Source: Bacteroidales bacterium
GTDB taxonomy: Bacteria > Bacteroidota > Bacteroidia > Bacteroidales > Bacteroidaceae
Length of the DNA stretch: 19,390 bases
Direction of reading: 5' to 3'
Assembly (NCBI GenBank): GCA_004555245.1
Contig: SFIS01000056.1
Span: 1 to 19,390, forward strand
The notes beneath the pieces are model-generated. The model saw only the letters and a program-made list of their open reading frames with translations, did not search any database and had not been told where the DNA came from. The position numbers and the translations under genes are program-made. Of this stretch, positions 8,393 to 16,344 are shown piece by piece. Numbering within the stretch: the stretch's first letter is position 1; every line of letters begins with the position of its first letter.

Positions 8393-8674
8393 GAAGAGAT
8401 AAAAGACACCATGCGATGATTGTGCAAGTTTTCTTTTTTGTCAACTGTATATACAATCAATTTCCAGTTCGTGTTGCTGAAATATCAATTTTGTTGTTTC
8501 GCAAATTAACACAAACACATTGCTGCCTATAAGGAAGCAGAAAGTATGAAAGAAAAGAGTGAAAAAATTAATATTTACATAAGTGTGATATTATAAAATA
8601 TTGATATGCAGATATTTATAAAACACCAACAACACACTGCTGAAATTATTCTGAAAAAATAACCGGCAATTCTT

Positions 8675-8704
8675 TTTGCATTCAAATTTTTTATTGTATC
8701 TTTG
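8675..8704 (+). promoter_or_regulatory. nrdD promoter, -33 TTTG and -7 TAnnTTTG
   Basis: TTTG at 8675-8678 and TATCTTTG at 8697-8704 match both Bacteroidetes promoter elements, with an 18-base spacer (usual is about 19). This is the best promoter match in the window. Transcription should begin near 8708, leaving a leader of about 145 bases before the nrdD ATG. Confidence 0.7.
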
Positions 8705-8722
8705 CAGACGGAATCTTTTTCG

Positions 8723-8806
8723 GGAAATTTTTCAACACTTTCTTCCGTGAAAGTTTTCCAAAACGGATAACTTTTTTGTCACAAGGAGAGAAAAAGTTTT
8801 CCAAAA
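8723..8806 (+). promoter_or_regulatory. Candidate structured leader of nrdD with duplicated 13-mer
   Basis: AAGTTTTCCAAAA occurs at 8751-8763 and again at 8794-8806, 43 bases apart. The segment GGAAATTTTTC (8723-8733) can pair with GAAAGTTTTCC of the first copy (8749-8759): nine Watson-Crick pairs, one G-U and one mismatch. It can pair almost as well with the second copy (8792-8802). The two pairings exclude each other. A run of six T at 8772-8777 lies between the copies. A regulatory switch is inference; AT-rich DNA makes such pairing cheap. Confidence 0.35.
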
Positions 8807-8854
8807 AGAAGAACTAACAAACTGATAATAATAATTTTCACCCTTTACCAAAAC

Positions 8855-10954
8855 ATGGAAATAGTCAACTTTACCATTACAAAACGTGATGGTTCAAAAG
8901 AATCATTCTCATTGGATAAAATCATGAATGCCATCATCAAGGCGTTCAATTCTGTCAATGAGAAGATAGATTTGACAAACATATCGAAGATTATCAGCAA
9001 CCTTGACATACATGACGGTGTGACGGTTGAAGATATCCAGAACCAGACCGAAGTGGCTCTCATGAAAGAAGGCTACTATAATGTGGCGAAATCATTTATG
9101 CTCTACCGCCAGCGACACACCGACACGCGCGAAGAGCTTGACCGTATGAAATTCCTGTCCGACTATTGCAAGGCGAAGAATGCCGCCACCGGCTCAAAAT
9201 TTGACGCCAATGCAAATGTCGAGCACAAGAACATCGCCACACTGATAGGCGAGTTGCCTAAAGGAGCATTCATCAAGCTGAACCGCAGAATGCTGACAGA
9301 CCGCATCAAACAGATGTACGGAAAAGAGCTTGCCGACGAATACATGCGTCTGCTCCAGACACATTTTATATATAAGAACGACGAGACATCCCTGGCTAAC
9401 TATTGTGCGTCAATCACCATGTATCCGTGGTTGCTCAACGGCACTTGCGGCATCGGTGGCAACTCTACAGCTCCGACAAACCTCAAATCGTTCTGCGGAG
9501 GCTTTGTCAATATGGTCTTCATCGTCAGCTCCATGCTCTCGGGAGCATGCGCCACACCTGAGTTCCTGATGTATATGAACTATTTCATCGGCAAGGAGTA
9601 CGGCATCGACTATTGGAAACACCCGGAGGCACAAGCTGACCTCTCGCTCAAGAAACGCTCGATAGACAAAGTCATCACCGACTGCTTCGAGCAAATTGTA
9701 TATTCTATCAACCAGCCGACAGGAGCACGCAATTTCCAGGCGGTGTTCTGGAATGTGGCTTACTACGACAAGTTCTATTTCCATTCACTCTTTGAGAACT
9801 TCTATTTCCCCGACGGTTCGCAGCCTGACTGGGACGGATTGTCCTGGCTGCAGAAACGCTTCATGAAATGGTTCAACAAAGAGAGGACAAAGACGGTGCT
9901 CACATTCCCTGTGGAGACAATGGCTCTGCTCACGGAAAACGGAGAGCCGAAAGACAAGGAATGGGGCGACTTCACCGCAGAGATGTATGCCGAAGGACAC
10001 TCTTTCTTCACCTACATGTCTGACAACGCCGATTCGCTGTCGAGCTGCTGCCGCCTCCGCAACGAGATACAGGACAACGGCTTCACTTACACACTCGGTG
10101 CCGGCGGTGTGTCAACAGGTTCTAAGTCAGTGCTCACCATAAACCTCAACAGGACTATCCAGTATGCCGTAAACAACGGCAAGGACTACCGCGAGTATCT
10201 CTCGTATATTATCGACCTCTGCCACAAGGTACAGACCGCATACAACGAGAACCTCAAGGAACTGCAGAATAACGGCATGTTGCCACTCTTCGATTCCGGA
10301 TACATCAACATCAACCGCCAGTATCTTACCATCGGTGTCAACGGTCTCGTCGAAGCGGCTGAATTCATGGGGCTGCGCATCAACGACAACCCGGAATACA
10401 AGGCTTTCGTACAGGAAGTGCTGGGACTTGTAGAGAAGTACAACAAAAAGTACCGTACAAAGGAACTCATGTTCAACTGCGAGATGATTCCGGCTGAAAA
10501 CGTGGGCGTGAAACATGCGAAATGGGATAAAGAAGACGGATATTTCGTGCCGCGCGACTGCTACAACTCCTACTTCTATATCGTTGAAGACGATTCGCTG
10601 AACATCATAGACAAGTTCAAGCTGCACGGTGCACCGTACATCGAACATCTGACAGGAGGCTCGGCACTGCACATGAACCTTGACGAGCACCTCTCAAAAG
10701 AGCAGTACAGACAACTGCTGCACATAGCTGCTATCGAAGGATGCAACTATTTCACGTTCAATGTACCTAACACCATCTGCAACGAGTGCGGAACAATAGA
10801 CAAACGCTATCTGCATGAGTGTCCCAAATGTCACTCGCACAATGTGGACTATATGACACGTATCATCGGCTATCTCAAACGCGTCTCGAACTTCTCCGAG
10901 GCACGACAGGCAGAAGCAAGGAAAAGATACTACGCCACAAAGGACAAGATGTGA
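8855..10954 (+). CDS. nrdD: Anaerobic (class III) ribonucleoside-triphosphate reductase
   Basis: A 699-residue protein making deoxyribonucleotides from ribonucleoside triphosphates without oxygen. Residues 4-90 form an ATP-cone (TITKRDGSKESFSLDKIMNAI...VALMKEGYYNVAKSF), the allosteric nucleotide site. The catalytic barrel includes SLSSCCRLRNE with the active-site cysteine region and the GGVSTGSKSVLTINLNR segment. The C-terminus has a zinc site, CNEC (642-645) and CPKC (656-659). The glycyl-radical loop RIIGYLKRVSNF follows, with the radical most likely on Gly672. The enzyme needs the radical-SAM activase NrdG, but no nrdG is adjacent: a terminator follows and the next gene is a divisome gene. 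It has its own promoter and leader. Confidence 0.97.
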   Translation: MEIVNFTITKRDGSKESFSLDKIMNAIIKAFNSVNEKIDLTNISKIISNLDIHDGVTVEDIQNQTEVALMKEGYYNVAKSFMLYRQRHTDTREELDRMKFLSDYCKAKNAATGSKFDANANVEHKNIATLIGELPKGAFIKLNRRMLTDRIKQMYGKELADEYMRLLQTHFIYKNDETSLANYCASITMYPWLLNGTCGIGGNSTAPTNLKSFCGGFVNMVFIVSSMLSGACATPEFLMYMNYFIGKEYGIDYWKHPEAQADLSLKKRSIDKVITDCFEQIVYSINQPTGARNFQAVFWNVAYYDKFYFHSLFENFYFPDGSQPDWDGLSWLQKRFMKWFNKERTKTVLTFPVETMALLTENGEPKDKEWGDFTAEMYAEGHSFFTYMSDNADSLSSCCRLRNEIQDNGFTYTLGAGGVSTGSKSVLTINLNRTIQYAVNNGKDYREYLSYIIDLCHKVQTAYNENLKELQNNGMLPLFDSGYININRQYLTIGVNGLVEAAEFMGLRINDNPEYKAFVQEVLGLVEKYNKKYRTKELMFNCEMIPAENVGVKHAKWDKEDGYFVPRDCYNSYFYIVEDDSLNIIDKFKLHGAPYIEHLTGGSALHMNLDEHLSKEQYRQLLHIAAIEGCNYFTFNVPNTICNECGTIDKRYLHECPKCHSHNVDYMTRIIGYLKRVSNFSEARQAEARKRYYATKDKM

Positions 10955-10996
10955 TACATTCCTCCCGGCACACCTAAAACGGCAATATATAATTGA

Positions 10997-11036
10997 TGAG
11001 ACCGCACCTCCACAAACGGGTGCGGTCTCATTTTTT
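10997..11036 (+). terminator. Intrinsic terminator of nrdD
   Basis: TGAGACCGCACC (10997-11008) pairs perfectly with GGTGCGGTCTCA (11019-11030) around a ten-base loop, followed by six T (11031-11036). It lies 42 bases after the nrdD stop codon and is the textbook form. Confidence 0.93.
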
Positions 11037-11129
11037 GCACAGCGCAATCTCTCTGGCATGAGGGCAAGCGCAAAATGAAAAGAAATCTTAATTATTCAGA
11101 TAATAGATACAGATGTTCGCTTTTTTTTA

Positions 11130-11137
11130 TACTTTTG
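11130..11137 (+). promoter_or_regulatory. Candidate promoter of the FtsB-like gene, -7 box
   Basis: TACTTTTG matches TAnnTTTG 32 bases before the start codon at 11170. The expected -33 TTTG is not visible at the right spacing. Confidence 0.5.
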
Positions 11138-11169
11138 CATTCTGAAACGAAACAAATCAGAGATACATC

Positions 11170-11523
11170 ATGGACAAAGTATCAACAATATATTATTTCC
11201 TTTCGAAATACAAATACCTGCTAACGTGTATCATAGGCACGGCTATAGTCGGATTTCTCGATTCCAACAGCATCTACCAACGTCTCGTGCTGCATTATGA
11301 GATAGAGGATCTGAAGGCGGAGATAGAGAAATACCAGAAGGTGTACAAGAACGATTCGAAACAGCTGCGCGACCTCGAACGCGACCCGAAGAACATCGAG
11401 CGCATAGCACGCGAGAGATATTTCATGAAAGCCGACGACGAGGACATCTATGTACTGAACATCGACCAGGAAGAACCAACGGACAACAACCTGAAGACAA
11501 AGACAAATGAAGCAACAAACTAA
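11170..11523 (+). CDS. FtsB/DivIC-family septum formation initiator
   Basis: A 117-residue bitopic membrane protein. A short cytoplasmic N-terminus is followed by one membrane helix (about residues 15-32, YKYLLTCIIGTAIVGFL). A heptad-rich coiled coil comes next (about 38-70, HYEIEDLKAEIEKYQKVYKNDSKQL). The family ending DPKNIERIARERYFMKADDEDIYVL covers about 75-99. FtsB/DivIC forms a complex with FtsL and FtsQ at the division septum and helps switch on septal peptidoglycan synthesis. The polar tail after residue 100 is unremarkable. The gene overlaps the next by 17 bases, so the two are probably translated from one message. Confidence 0.88.
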   Translation: MDKVSTIYYFLSKYKYLLTCIIGTAIVGFLDSNSIYQRLVLHYEIEDLKAEIEKYQKVYKNDSKQLRDLERDPKNIERIARERYFMKADDEDIYVLNIDQEEPTDNNLKTKTNEATN

Positions 11524-11959
11524 AAGTAACAACATAGTCATGCTCACTGGAGGAATGGTGATGGTGGTCAGTGCCGGACTTCTCATGCTCGCCGCATTCA
11601 ACAGCCAGCAGGCATGGGCGGCAATAGTGCAGAAAACGGTCAGCATACTCTTCTCCTTCGGTGCCGTAGCATACACCGCAGCACAGCGGCAGATGGCATA
11701 CGCCAGCACGGATTTCACACTCAACCGCCTCTTCTCGCTGCAGTTCCTCTCCGGTTTCTGTTTCGTCATTGCCGGAATTGACATGATAGAACAATACTGG
11801 ACCATCCTGAAACCGCTCGTAGTGAAGGACCTCGAGAGCTATTTCATCTATCTGAAAGTCGTTTACAACAACTGGGTGGTGCTACTGCTCATCGGCGGAC
11901 TGCTGCAGCTCTACACCTCACACCGTATCGCGAATATTGAATCGCGAATGCAGGATTGA
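11507..11959 (+). CDS. Small integral membrane protein of unknown function
   Basis: A 150-residue protein with four predicted membrane helices at about residues 11-30, 41-58, 74-90 and 122-140. The second and third are joined by a polar loop (AAQRQMAYASTDFT). I do not recognise a catalytic motif. Its ATG overlaps the end of the FtsB-like gene by 17 bases in another frame, which implies translational coupling. A role at the envelope or in division is therefore possible but is only inferred from position. The ATG at 11507 gives a charged N-terminus before the first helix; the Met at residue 12 would cut into it. Confidence 0.78.
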   Translation: MKQQTKSNNIVMLTGGMVMVVSAGLLMLAAFNSQQAWAAIVQKTVSILFSFGAVAYTAAQRQMAYASTDFTLNRLFSLQFLSGFCFVIAGIDMIEQYWTILKPLVVKDLESYFIYLKVVYNNWVVLLLIGGLLQLYTSHRIANIESRMQD

Positions 11960-12110
11960 GGCAGATATAACAGCGACGGAGATGATGACGGCAAAAGAAA
12001 AATATGCCGCTTTTGTCATTTGCACAACGACATAATCTTAAAAACCTATAAAACAAGCGTACGATAAATTAAATAGCATAAATTTATTTTACCACAAAGA
12101 TATATCATAT

Positions 12111-12118
12111 TATCTTTG
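12111..12118 (+). promoter_or_regulatory. Candidate promoter of the DUF4369 gene and following operon, -7 box
   Basis: TATCTTTG matches TAnnTTTG. The -33 region (about 12085-12091) is a T-run rather than a clear TTTG. No other promoter-like box is obvious before pyrC, so this box may drive the genes from 12189 onward. Confidence 0.55.
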
Positions 12119-12188
12119 CAATGATTATCAAACGTATGTGATGACAGCCAATCACATGATGTTCTCTCAAAATCAAAATAACTTATTG

Positions 12189-12968
12189 ATGAAGAATATA
12201 CTCTACGCCATACTTGCAATGATGACCTGTGCATCCTGCACAAAATCGTTCAACATACAAGGAACATCAAACATTTCAGCCCTCGACGGGCGAATGCTCT
12301 ATCTGAAGGCGATAAAAAACGGAGAATACAAGAAGATTGATTCTTGCGAAGTCGTACACGGACAATTCAAATTCTCCGGCTCCACAGATTCTACAAGCAT
12401 GGCGACCATATACATGGACGAGGAGAGCGTAATGCCTCTTGTCATTGAAGAAGGGAATATCTCCATTCAACTCAACAACACAAAACAATCATGCTCTGGC
12501 ACTGACCTCAACGACCGCCTGTTCGAGTTCATTGAGAAATACAACACTCTGCAGAGCAGATACACCGACCTCACGCATCAGGAAAATCAGGCTATCATGG
12601 ACGGCGCAGACATGGATTCGGTTTATCAAGCATTAACGGCGGCTGCCGAGAGTATTGCCGTTGAGCAGGACAGGCTCATCACAGGATTCATCTGCGATAA
12701 TTTTGACAACGTGCTTGGTCCTGGGGTCTTCATGATGGTCACGGCTGGTTACGAGTATCCGGCACTCACTCCATGGATAGAAGATATCATGAGCAAGGCA
12801 TCTGAAACGTTCAAAAACGACACGTATGTGAAAGAATATATGTCGGCCGCTCAGCGCAACCAGAATATCAGCAACGGCATGGAGATGCCTGCCGAGCCTC
12901 CGCTGCAGAACGTCCCGGTACAGCAGGCCGCGCCTCCTACGCCTTCCGATCTCGCCAAACCGGAATAA
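12189..12968 (+). CDS. DUF4369-domain lipoprotein lacking a thioredoxin domain
   Basis: A 259-residue protein counted from ATG 12189. The longer reading from 12138 would put 17 polar residues before the signal sequence and was rejected. The signal peptide MKNILYAILAMMTCASC ends in a plausible lipobox with the lipidated cysteine at residue 17, pointing to an outer-membrane or periplasmic lipoprotein. Residues about 20-105 match the DUF4369 beta fold (GRMLYLKAIKNGEYKKIDSCEVVHGQFKFSG). Proteins with this domain in Bacteroidetes commonly carry a C-terminal thioredoxin/AhpC-TSA domain; here there is a helical region and a proline-rich tail (PAEPPLQNVPVQQAAPPTP) instead, and no CxxC. It ends 34 bases before pyrC. 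The function is unknown. Confidence 0.82.
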   Translation: MKNILYAILAMMTCASCTKSFNIQGTSNISALDGRMLYLKAIKNGEYKKIDSCEVVHGQFKFSGSTDSTSMATIYMDEESVMPLVIEEGNISIQLNNTKQSCSGTDLNDRLFEFIEKYNTLQSRYTDLTHQENQAIMDGADMDSVYQALTAAAESIAVEQDRLITGFICDNFDNVLGPGVFMMVTAGYEYPALTPWIEDIMSKASETFKNDTYVKEYMSAAQRNQNISNGMEMPAEPPLQNVPVQQAAPPTPSDLAKPE

Positions 12969-13002
12969 TATCCCAAGCCGTTGTGCAAAACTATCAACAA
13001 AA

Positions 13003-14367
13003 ATGACAACACTTATACAAAACGGCACAATTGTCAATGAGGGAGAGATGTACAAAGCAGACATCATCATCGTTGACGACATCATCTCAGACATTGCAGA
13101 AATACAGGAGAAACCCCGTGGTCGCTACGACAATATAGTAGATGCTACGGGGTGTCTTATTATGCCTGGATGCATCGACACGCATGTGCATTTTAGGGAA
13201 CCGGGGTTGACACACAAGGCTGACATCGACAGCGAGAGTAGGGCTGCGGCATACGGCGGAGTCACTTCATATTTCGATATGCCGAACACAAAGCCTCTGA
13301 CAACAACGCCTGAAACACTGGAAGAGAAATTCGCACTGGCTAAGGAGAAAAGTCACGTCAACTACAGCTTCTTCTTCGGAGCAACAAATGATAACGCCCA
13401 TCTTGTCAAAGAGATAGACCGCACCCGCATACCAGGCATAAAGCTCTTTATGGGATCGTCAACCGGGAATATGCTTGTTGACCGTGAACAGGCGCTGGAC
13501 AGCATCTTCAGCGCAGCAGCCACAATGGACTTAATCGTCATGGCACACTGTGAAGATACGGACATCATCAACCGCAATATGCGTACGATGCAGCAAATGT
13601 ACGGTGACGACCCCGATGTCAGCCTGCACCCCAAGATACGATCGGCAGAAGCATGTATCGCATCATCATCGAAAGCCGTTGAGATGGCGTTACGCCACAA
13701 GGCAAGGCTGCACATCGCTCACCTCACTACGAAAGACGAGATAATGTTGCTCGACAAAAAAGGCATTACGGGCGAGGTCACTGTCTCGCATCTGCTCTTC
13801 TCTGACGAAGACTATGCTACAGCAGGCACTCTAATAAAGTGTAACCCCGCCATAAAAACCACCGCTGACCGTCAGGCTCTCCGATGCGCAGCAGCTGAGG
13901 GCATACTGGCCACCGTGGCAACTGACCATGCGCCGCATACCGTCAAAGAGAAAGAGGGTGGGGCAAGGAAAGCCATGTCAGGAATGCCGATGATACAATT
14001 CTCTCTGCCAGCCATGATGTCGCTCGTAGATGAGAACGTCTTCGACCCGCAGACAGTCGTAAGGCTGATGTCGCACAATCCCGCCACGCTGTTTGGAATA
14101 TCCGGCAGAGGCTTCTTGCGCAAAGGGTATAAGGCTGACATCGCCATCCTTACAGACAGGATGCCTTACACCGTTGACAAAGCCATGATACAGAGCAAAT
14201 GCGGATGGAGCCCGGTAGAGGGAAGACATTTCAACTGGAAAGTCATACACACTTTCTGCAACGGACAGCACATCCTCGACAACGGAAAGTTCGACGAGAT
14301 GTCACGAGGCGAAGCGATTGTCTTCAACACTTATCCGCCACAACGTAGCGAGAGCATTGAGCCTTGA
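13003..14367 (+). CDS. pyrC: Dihydroorotase
   Basis: A 454-residue cytoplasmic amidohydrolase that cyclises carbamoyl-aspartate to dihydroorotate, the third step of pyrimidine synthesis. The length and motifs fit the longer class I type. Zinc-binding DTHVHFREPG has H61 and H63. GIKLFMGSSTGN (K147) carries a lysine that could be the carboxylated ligand. AHCED has H182, HIAHLTT has H237 and H240, and ATDHAPH has D308 as the catalytic base. The substrate loop MPNTKP is intact. It is spaced 34 bases behind the DUF4369 gene and is followed closely by plsC and rluA-type genes on the same strand, suggesting one transcript. The usual allantoinase/hydantoinase paralogues are less likely given the FREPG motif. 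Confidence 0.93.
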   Translation: MTTLIQNGTIVNEGEMYKADIIIVDDIISDIAEIQEKPRGRYDNIVDATGCLIMPGCIDTHVHFREPGLTHKADIDSESRAAAYGGVTSYFDMPNTKPLTTTPETLEEKFALAKEKSHVNYSFFFGATNDNAHLVKEIDRTRIPGIKLFMGSSTGNMLVDREQALDSIFSAAATMDLIVMAHCEDTDIINRNMRTMQQMYGDDPDVSLHPKIRSAEACIASSSKAVEMALRHKARLHIAHLTTKDEIMLLDKKGITGEVTVSHLLFSDEDYATAGTLIKCNPAIKTTADRQALRCAAAEGILATVATDHAPHTVKEKEGGARKAMSGMPMIQFSLPAMMSLVDENVFDPQTVVRLMSHNPATLFGISGRGFLRKGYKADIAILTDRMPYTVDKAMIQSKCGWSPVEGRHFNWKVIHTFCNGQHILDNGKFDEMSRGEAIVFNTYPPQRSESIEP

Positions 14368-14426
14368 ACAACTCTGAAACAGACTATAGCATACAACACA
14401 CATACATAAACAAACACGACACAACA

Positions 14427-15182
14427 ATGAACGCCATCTTGCGATTCATATACCATGTTTACCAGCTCTTCATACTTCTGCCCGTTCTGGTTATAGACAC
14501 CGCATTCGTAGGCTCTGTCATAATGCTTGTATGTCCCTTGTGTACAAAGCAGAACAGCATACGCTTCAGCAGTTTTATGGGCAGACTGTGGGGAAAAATC
14601 ATCATCCGCACCACACTGCTGCCCGTCGAACTGAAAGGCTTGGAAAACATCGACAGCAGGCAGAGTTATATTGTAGTCGCCAACCACCAGAGCTGCTACG
14701 ACATATTTCTCATAATCGGATATTTTAATCAGTCGTTGAGATGGATGATGAAAGCATCGCTGATGAAGATTCCTTTTCTCGGAGGAGCGTCAAAGACAAG
14801 CGGGTTTATACCCGTTGACACCTCGTCGCCAAGTAAGATTCACGAGACATGCGACCACGCACTGAAATCAATCACTAACGGCGTATCGCTCGTAGTCTTT
14901 CCGGAAGGACGACGCTCATACACCGGCGAACTGGGAAAGTTCAAACGCGGGGCCTTCATGATAGCCGACCGTCTGCAGCTTCCCGTGCTGCCCGTCACGC
15001 TCTATGGCACTTACGAGGTGATGCCGCGGCAGCGCGATTTCAGATTCGCCAGACGTCACAAACTCACGATGCAGGTTCACAATCCCATATTCCCTGTATC
15101 CTCGGGACATGAGAACATCGAGTATATGAAGAACGAGAGCTACCGCATCATAAAAGCCTCGCAAGAGGACACACACAAATAA
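14427..15182 (+). CDS. plsC: 1-acyl-sn-glycerol-3-phosphate acyltransferase (PlsC family)
   Basis: A 251-residue inner-membrane-associated acyltransferase that adds the second acyl chain to make phosphatidic acid. An N-terminal hydrophobic helix (about residues 8-35) is followed by the catalytic block NHQSCYD (86-92, H87 and D92 of the HX4D motif). The second block is FPEGRRS (158-164), which binds the glycerol phosphate, and a third is the conserved hydrophobic stretch LPVLPVTLYGTYEV. I prefer ATG 14427; a TTG at 14364 in frame overlaps the pyrC stop and would add 21 mostly polar residues. The gene lies 59 bases behind pyrC and 11 before the pseudouridine synthase. The acyl donor (acyl-ACP or acyl-CoA) cannot be read from the sequence. 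Confidence 0.9.
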   Translation: MNAILRFIYHVYQLFILLPVLVIDTAFVGSVIMLVCPLCTKQNSIRFSSFMGRLWGKIIIRTTLLPVELKGLENIDSRQSYIVVANHQSCYDIFLIIGYFNQSLRWMMKASLMKIPFLGGASKTSGFIPVDTSSPSKIHETCDHALKSITNGVSLVVFPEGRRSYTGELGKFKRGAFMIADRLQLPVLPVTLYGTYEVMPRQRDFRFARRHKLTMQVHNPIFPVSSGHENIEYMKNESYRIIKASQEDTHK

Positions 15183-15193
15183 AAGACTGAAGA

Positions 15194-16084
15194 ATGAAAA
15201 AGACATACTACAACAACCGGCCCTCTGACTACACCTATCATGAAGTTACATACGATGCGCCTCTGCTCGAATATCTTGTGAAAAACATCAAGATGTCGAG
15301 AAACAAGCTCAAGGACACTCTTCAGGGGCGGGGAATCAGAGTTGGAGGCAAGACTGTGACACAATTCGACTTCCCCCTCAAACGCGGGATGAAAATCTCC
15401 ATAAGCAAATCGAAACGCAACAATCTATTCAAAAGCAAGTGGCTTAAACTCATATATGAGGACGATTTCCTCGTTGTCATAGAGAAGATGCCCGGCATAT
15501 TGTCAATGGCAGCAGGACACGGTTCGCTGAATGTAAAGTCTGTACTCGACGACTATTTCCACCGTTCAAGACAGAAATGCCGCGCACACACCGTCCACCG
15601 CCTTGACCGTGACACATCCGGACTTATGGTATATGCAAAGGACATGGAGACAGAGCAGATTCTTGAACACAACTGGCACGACATTGTGTATGACAGACGA
15701 TATGTTGCCGTCGTGGCGGGAGAGATGGAAGAAGACAACGGCACCATCGCCAATTGGCTGAAAGACAACCGGGCGTATGTCACATATTCATCACCCTTCG
15801 ACAACGGAGGAAAATATGCCGTCACACATTTCCATACTTTGAAACGTTCAACAGACTACTCTCTTGTAGAATACAAACTCGAAACGGGGAGAAAAAACCA
15901 GATTCGCGTCCACTCTGCCGACATGGGACACCCCGTATGCGGAGACGTGAAATATGGCAACGGCTGCGACCCGCTCCACCGTCTATGCCTGCACGCCTAT
16001 ATGTTGCATTTCACACATCCAGTCACACAAATCCCGATGGAGTTCTCCACACCTATACCTGTGCAATTCAGAAAGTTGTTCTGA
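15194..16084 (+). CDS. RluA-family 23S rRNA/tRNA pseudouridine synthase
   Basis: A 296-residue enzyme. The N-terminal part (about 22-75) has the S4 RNA-binding pattern (LLEYLVKNIKMSRNKLKDTLQGRGIRVGGK). The catalytic domain has HRLDRDTSG at 135-143 with the nucleophile D138. The later motifs YKLETGRKNQIRVH and MGHPVCGDVKYG are the usual RluA-family end. It isomerises uridine to pseudouridine in rRNA or tRNA. The S4 domain and layout resemble RluD/RluC more than RluA itself, but the target site cannot be assigned. It starts 11 bases after plsC and probably shares its message. Confidence 0.92.
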   Translation: MKKTYYNNRPSDYTYHEVTYDAPLLEYLVKNIKMSRNKLKDTLQGRGIRVGGKTVTQFDFPLKRGMKISISKSKRNNLFKSKWLKLIYEDDFLVVIEKMPGILSMAAGHGSLNVKSVLDDYFHRSRQKCRAHTVHRLDRDTSGLMVYAKDMETEQILEHNWHDIVYDRRYVAVVAGEMEEDNGTIANWLKDNRAYVTYSSPFDNGGKYAVTHFHTLKRSTDYSLVEYKLETGRKNQIRVHSADMGHPVCGDVKYGNGCDPLHRLCLHAYMLHFTHPVTQIPMEFSTPIPVQFRKLF

Positions 16085-16133
16085 CACCAACCGCATTCCC
16101 CGACAAACCACTATTAAAAAACTGACAACATCA

Positions 16134-16286
16134 ATGGAAAACCTCGCTTACTATGCGGCGTGTATCGTCGCAGTCATCATAGGCATATATCTGTTCAAGA
16201 GATTCGTAGGATGTCTCGTGAGAAGTGTCATCACAATTATTTTCATTGCCATTCTCGTATATATATACGTCTATTACCTTTCTTGA
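16134..16286 (+). CDS. 50-residue membrane peptide
   Basis: A short reading frame whose product MENLAYYAACIVAVIIGIYL... is almost entirely two hydrophobic helices (about residues 6-22 and 28-48), separated by a short charged turn (FKRFVGCLVRS). It lies 49 bases behind the pseudouridine synthase and 58 before the ThiD-AraC fusion, on the same strand. The bias towards hydrophobic residues with a positive turn fits a true small membrane protein, but the length gives limited statistical support. No family is recognised. Confidence 0.6.
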   Translation: MENLAYYAACIVAVIIGIYLFKRFVGCLVRSVITIIFIAILVYIYVYYLS

Positions 16287-16344
16287 CGCATCTTCCGCAT
16301 GACGCCACACCGACGCAACGCAGGAAGACAATAGCCCCCAAAGA

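Larger units (their letters stand above)
8393..8854. other. Intergenic region and leader upstream of nrdD
   Basis: This 462-bp AT-rich gap has no convincing open reading frame. The first 280 bases show nothing I can name and no clear greA terminator. The second part carries the nrdD promoter (8675-8704) and an untranslated leader of roughly 145 bases with a duplicated 13-mer and possible alternative hairpins (8723-8806). Confidence 0.6.

Noticed and set aside
11980..12020. Possible terminator hairpin after the membrane protein at 11507
   Set aside because: Pairing needs a three-base bulge (CAAAAG with CTTTTG) and there is no T-run after it.
12138..12188. Longer start for the DUF4369 protein
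   Set aside because: It adds 17 polar residues in front of the lipoprotein signal; ATG 12189 gives a standard signal peptide.
14364..14426. TTG start for plsC overlapping the pyrC stop
   Set aside because: The extra 21 residues are polar and unlike the family; ATG 14427 begins just before the membrane helix.
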